From IMG/VR virus record IMGVR_UViG_3300044941_000120, positions 1 to 25,505 of that record: DNA of 25,505 nt, one strand, 5' to 3'. Every line of letters starts with the position of its first letter. Position 1 is the first letter of the stretch. The DNA is from a virus. The notes under the pieces are model-generated. The model was not told the origin of the DNA. It did not search any database and was given only the letters and a program-made list of their open reading frames with translations. This document shows positions 23,774 to 25,505 of this stretch, in pieces. A program made the position numbers and the translations under genes.

Positions 23774-23808
23774 TAGCGCGACACGGCCATAAAAGCCGTG
23801 TCGCGCTA
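23774..23808. terminator. Perfect 14-bp stem-loop after the RHH gene
   Basis: TAGCGCGACACGGC (23774-23787) and GCCGTGTCGCGCTA (23795-23808) pair without mismatch around a 7-nt CATAAAA loop. It begins 8 nt after the RHH stop codon. It has no U-tract on either side, so it is not a typical intrinsic terminator. It could still stabilise or end the transcript, or be a protein-binding palindrome at the boundary with the repeat block. Confidence 0.55.
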
Positions 23809-23905
23809 ACTGTGACCATGCCAAGCCGTGCCCAGCCACGCCGCGCCTCGCCCAGCCTTGCCCCGCCTCGCCTCGCCAGGCCACGCCGCGCCTCGCCGCG
23901 CCTCG

Positions 23906-23988
23906 CTTGTCTCTCGTGTATCGCTAGGGTGGCTACTTAGGCCGCTCATATGTCGGCAGGGATTCCCCCGCCGACCAGCGGCACGAAC
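23906..23988. repeat. Hairpin unit A
   Basis: Starts CTTGTCTCTCGTGTATCG and ends after AGCGG. The hairpin spans 23942-23981: outer CCGCT/AGCGG, inner GTCGGC/GCCGAC, apex GGGA/TCCC. Nearly identical to unit B (one mismatch over ~76 bp), 197 bp away. Confidence 0.85.
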
Positions 23989-24102
23989 CACGCCATGCCA
24001 TGCCATGCCATGCCTAGCCGCGCCTCGCCCAGCCTTGCCCCGCCAGGCCGCGCCTCGCCGAGCCCGGCCTTGCCCCGCCAGGCCGCGCCTCGCCGCGCCT
24101 CG

Positions 24103-24186
24103 CTTGTCTCTCGTGTATCGCTAGGGTGGCTACTTAGGCCGCTCATATGTCGGCAGGGATTCCCACGCCGACCAGCGGACACAAAT
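24103..24186. repeat. Hairpin unit B
   Basis: Same order of elements as unit A, hairpin at 24139-24178. Its segment CCCACGCCGACCAGCGG is the closest of the three to the end of the neighbouring 207-aa gene. Confidence 0.85.
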
Positions 24187-24369
24187 GAGCCTCGCCATAC
24201 CACGCCGCGCCTAGCCTTGCCTCGCCCGACCTCGCCTCGCCTCGCCGAGCCATGCCATGCCTTGCCTAGCCTCGCCGCGCCCCCCCGCGCCTGACCCAGA
24301 CTGACCACGCCAAACCACGCCACGCCTAGCCTTACCACACCCAGCCCAGCCAAGCCAAGCCTTGCCTCG

Positions 24370-24449
24370 CTTAGCTCTCGTGTATCGCTAGGCGGTTTGG
24401 GACCGCTCATATGCGGCAGGGAGCCCCCGCCGATCAGCGGACACGAATG
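24370..24449. repeat. Hairpin unit C, diverged
   Basis: Shares CTCTCGTGTATCGCTAGG and CCGCTCATATG with A and B, but the middle differs and the inner stem is reduced to CGGC/GCCG. Hairpin about 24403-24440. Confidence 0.8.
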
Positions 24450-24554
24450 AGGCTTGTCGACTTGCGACGGAGGCCTCGCCATACCACGCCGCGCCTAGCC
24501 TCGCCTCGCCAGGCCACGCCTCGCCAAGCCCCGCCGTACCACGCCTGGCCAAGC

Positions 24555-24638
24555 CTTGTTTAGTCCTCAAGTATTCCGAAGCTGACCACCTGGAATCGCC
24601 CATATGTCGGTCTAAAATCCCCCACGCCGATCAGCCGG
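24555..24638. repeat. Unit D: the homologous segment inside the 3' end of the 207-aa gene
   Basis: The last ~80 bp of the 207-aa coding sequence aligns with units A-C: CTTGT at the start, CATATGTCGG in the middle, and CCCCACGCCGATCAGC near the end. Here it encodes the conserved-looking GVGDFRPTYGRF end of the protein. The hairpin arms are weaker than in A and B. Confidence 0.6.
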
Positions 24639-25183
24639 CCGGCGTCGGTCAACAGCCCCAGGAGCATCTCCTGTGAGACGTACTCGGGCAAATTGACCAT
24701 GAAAATGAACTCTGCCTGCCAGCCGGCTCGCAATGCCGGCCGCACCCGGGTCACGCCGTTGCGCTGCACCTGCACCCGGCAGCGGTGCTCATAATCCCAT
24801 TCTGTGACCCCCAGGCTGGCTAGCGGCGTCAGGCTGACCACCGCCGCTTTGACGAGATCCTGGGCCGATTTTCTCGGGGACCGCGGGTCTTGCCGGAATT
24901 TGGCGGCCGCGATCACCGCCTGCCGCAAGTACTCTCCGGGCAGACAAATCTCCCCCTGATCGTTGCGGTAGACATACGATTCGATATTGTCTGTTTTCTT
25001 CGCCGCCGACCCCTTGGCGGCCTTGGATTTGGCCTCGACCGCCTCGCAGTTCCACCGATGGAATAGCAGGTCTGCTTCCCCTCGGATGGTCAGGCTGACG
25101 CGGTAGGGGATCGACCGCTCAATCTCGGCCGCCCCGCCGTTGGTCGTGTCGGGGCCGATGTTCTTGGCCGTTTTTGTGCTCAT
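24560..25183 (-). CDS. Conserved phage-type protein of unknown function, 207 aa
   Basis: AAGGAG 5 nt before the ATG. After a ~25-residue polar start come a beta strand (YRVSLTIRGEADLLFHRWN), an Ala/Lys-rich segment (EAKSKAAKGSAAKKTDN), then SYVYRNDQGEICLPGEYL and a helix. The C-terminal half has GVTRVRPALRAGWQAEF and ends with AGRLIGVGDFRPTYGRFQVV. I recall this arrangement from uncharacterised phage proteins; the Gly-rich end resembles a nucleic-acid-binding loop, but no function is claimed. The gene follows the HTH regulator by 9 nt. Its 3' end is the apparent source of, or is related to, the hairpin units downstream. Confidence 0.78.
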   Translation of the reverse strand: MSTKTAKNIGPDTTNGGAAEIERSIPYRVSLTIRGEADLLFHRWNCEAVEAKSKAAKGSAAKKTDNIESYVYRNDQGEICLPGEYLRQAVIAAAKFRQDPRSPRKSAQDLVKAAVVSLTPLASLGVTEWDYEHRCRVQVQRNGVTRVRPALRAGWQAEFIFMVNLPEYVSQEMLLGLLTDAGRLIGVGDFRPTYGRFQVVSFGILED

Positions 25184-25192
25184 TATATCTCC

Positions 25193-25450
25193 TTATTTGG
25201 CCGCCTTGTTGTCTGAGTTATTCTCGCCAGTATTGCTGGCCTCGTCGCTCTGGTCACAGACCAGAGCAGCCACGGTGACCCCCAGAGCGGCAGCTATCTG
25301 GGGCAACCGGTGTGCTCGTGGGGCTAGCCCACGCTCCCATCCGGCCACTACCGACTGGTGAGTGTTCAGAATTGCTGCTAGTTGCTTCTGTGTCAGCCCG
25401 GCGGCCAGTCTGGCCGCACGGATTCTTTCTGATATGTGTTGTGATTTCAT
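25193..25450 (-). CDS. XRE-family HTH transcriptional regulator
   Basis: 85 aa. Residues 6-63 are a complete Cro/C1-type HTH: ISERIRAARLAAGLTQKQLA, then ILNTHQSVVAGWERG with the recognition helix, then LPQIAAALGVTVAALV. The last ~20 residues are polar and disordered. The ATG overlaps the end of an upstream frame (ATGA). Such proteins act as dimers on phage or plasmid operators. It is co-transcribed with the 207-aa gene and may control this small operon. Confidence 0.88.
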   Translation of the reverse strand: MKSQHISERIRAARLAAGLTQKQLAAILNTHQSVVAGWERGLAPRAHRLPQIAAALGVTVAALVCDQSDEASNTGENNSDNKAAK

Positions 25451-25505
25451 TGCTCGCCATCCTTCTCCATGATGGCGGTGATGATGTGTCGCCGCCCTAA
25501 GACGC
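25447..25505 (-). CDS. C-terminal end of a gene entering from the right edge
   Basis: An open minus-strand frame enters from the right edge, encodes VLGRRHIITAIMEKDGEQ, and stops with TGA overlapping the HTH gene's ATG. This ATGA coupling is the same style as elsewhere in the window. Only 18 residues are visible, so identity is unknown. Confidence 0.5.
   Translation of the reverse strand, partial: VLGRRHIITAIMEKDGEQ

Larger units (their letters stand above)
23815..24554. repeat. Degenerate GCCNN pentamer arrays interrupted by three hairpin-bearing units
   Basis: About 740 bp without a credible gene. Four tracts of GCCNN/CGCCN pentamers (roughly 23815-23905, 23989-24102, 24187-24369 and 24450-24554) alternate with three ~80-bp conserved units. 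Long open frames in the block arise only from the 5-bp periodicity and give low-complexity Arg/Gly/Ala/Trp or Pro/Ala/Ser proteins, so I do not call them. Base composition is strongly GC-rich compared with the phage genes to the left. Confidence 0.85.

Noticed and set aside
23815-24554. CRISPR array
   Set aside because: The repeated units are ~80 bp, only three, imperfect, and the separators are pentamer tracts of 90-180 bp rather than unique spacers.
23815-24603. Several overlapping open frames of 60-180 codons in the GCCNN block
   Set aside because: They follow from the 5-bp periodicity and lack of stops in GC-rich repeats. The products are low-complexity (Arg/Gly/Ala/Trp or Pro/Ala/Ser), exist on both strands at once and lack ribosome binding sites.

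Overview
This window is the virion-assembly and DNA-metabolism part of a tailed-phage genome or prophage. Almost every gene from about 23.4 kb down to 0.6 kb lies on the minus strand, tightly packed with ATGA/TGATG-type overlaps. The host cannot be named from sequence alone. The mix of proteins (Mu-like portal and protease families, a beta-rich protein with a W-x6-NW-type motif, many orphan proteins) would fit a phage of an environmental Gram-negative such as a planctomycete, but that is a weak inference. No integrase, tRNA, rRNA, lysis gene or CRISPR array is visible.

Layout, in the direction of transcription (right to left). (a) 24.56-25.5 kb: end of a small operon with an XRE-type HTH regulator and a conserved phage-type protein. 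(b) 23.8-24.55 kb: a non-coding block of degenerate GCCNN pentamers interrupted by three hairpin-bearing ~80-bp units that resemble the 3' end of the adjacent gene. (c) 23.4-23.8 kb: a control region with a plus-strand ribbon-helix-helix (RHH) protein and a sigma70-like minus-strand promoter carrying a palindrome between its -35 and -10 boxes. (d) 19.2-23.4 kb: early genes, including a YqaJ/lambda-exonuclease-type nuclease, a probable annealing partner, a small membrane protein, an interrupted small gene, and a replication initiator whose coding sequence holds an origin-like set of 7-bp iterons, a pyrimidine tract and an AT-rich stretch. (e) 9-19.1 kb: terminase small and large subunits, a plus-strand beta-rich protein inserted in the operon, prohead protease/scaffold, decoration protein, major capsid protein, connector and neck proteins, tail tube, and a possible short tape measure. 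(f) 0.6-9 kb: RusA resolvase, a 609-aa structural protein, a frameshifted tail-chaperone-like gene, a 1346-aa portal-ParB fusion and a 506-aa structural protein. A plus-strand Glu-Pro-repeat gene runs in from the left edge.

Points most worth attention: the -1 frameshift site (A AAA AAG with an upstream Shine-Dalgarno-like stimulator); the portal fused to a ParB-like domain and placed far from the terminase; the lambda-like origin inside the initiator gene; and the array of apparent gene-tail copies next to the 207-aa gene.
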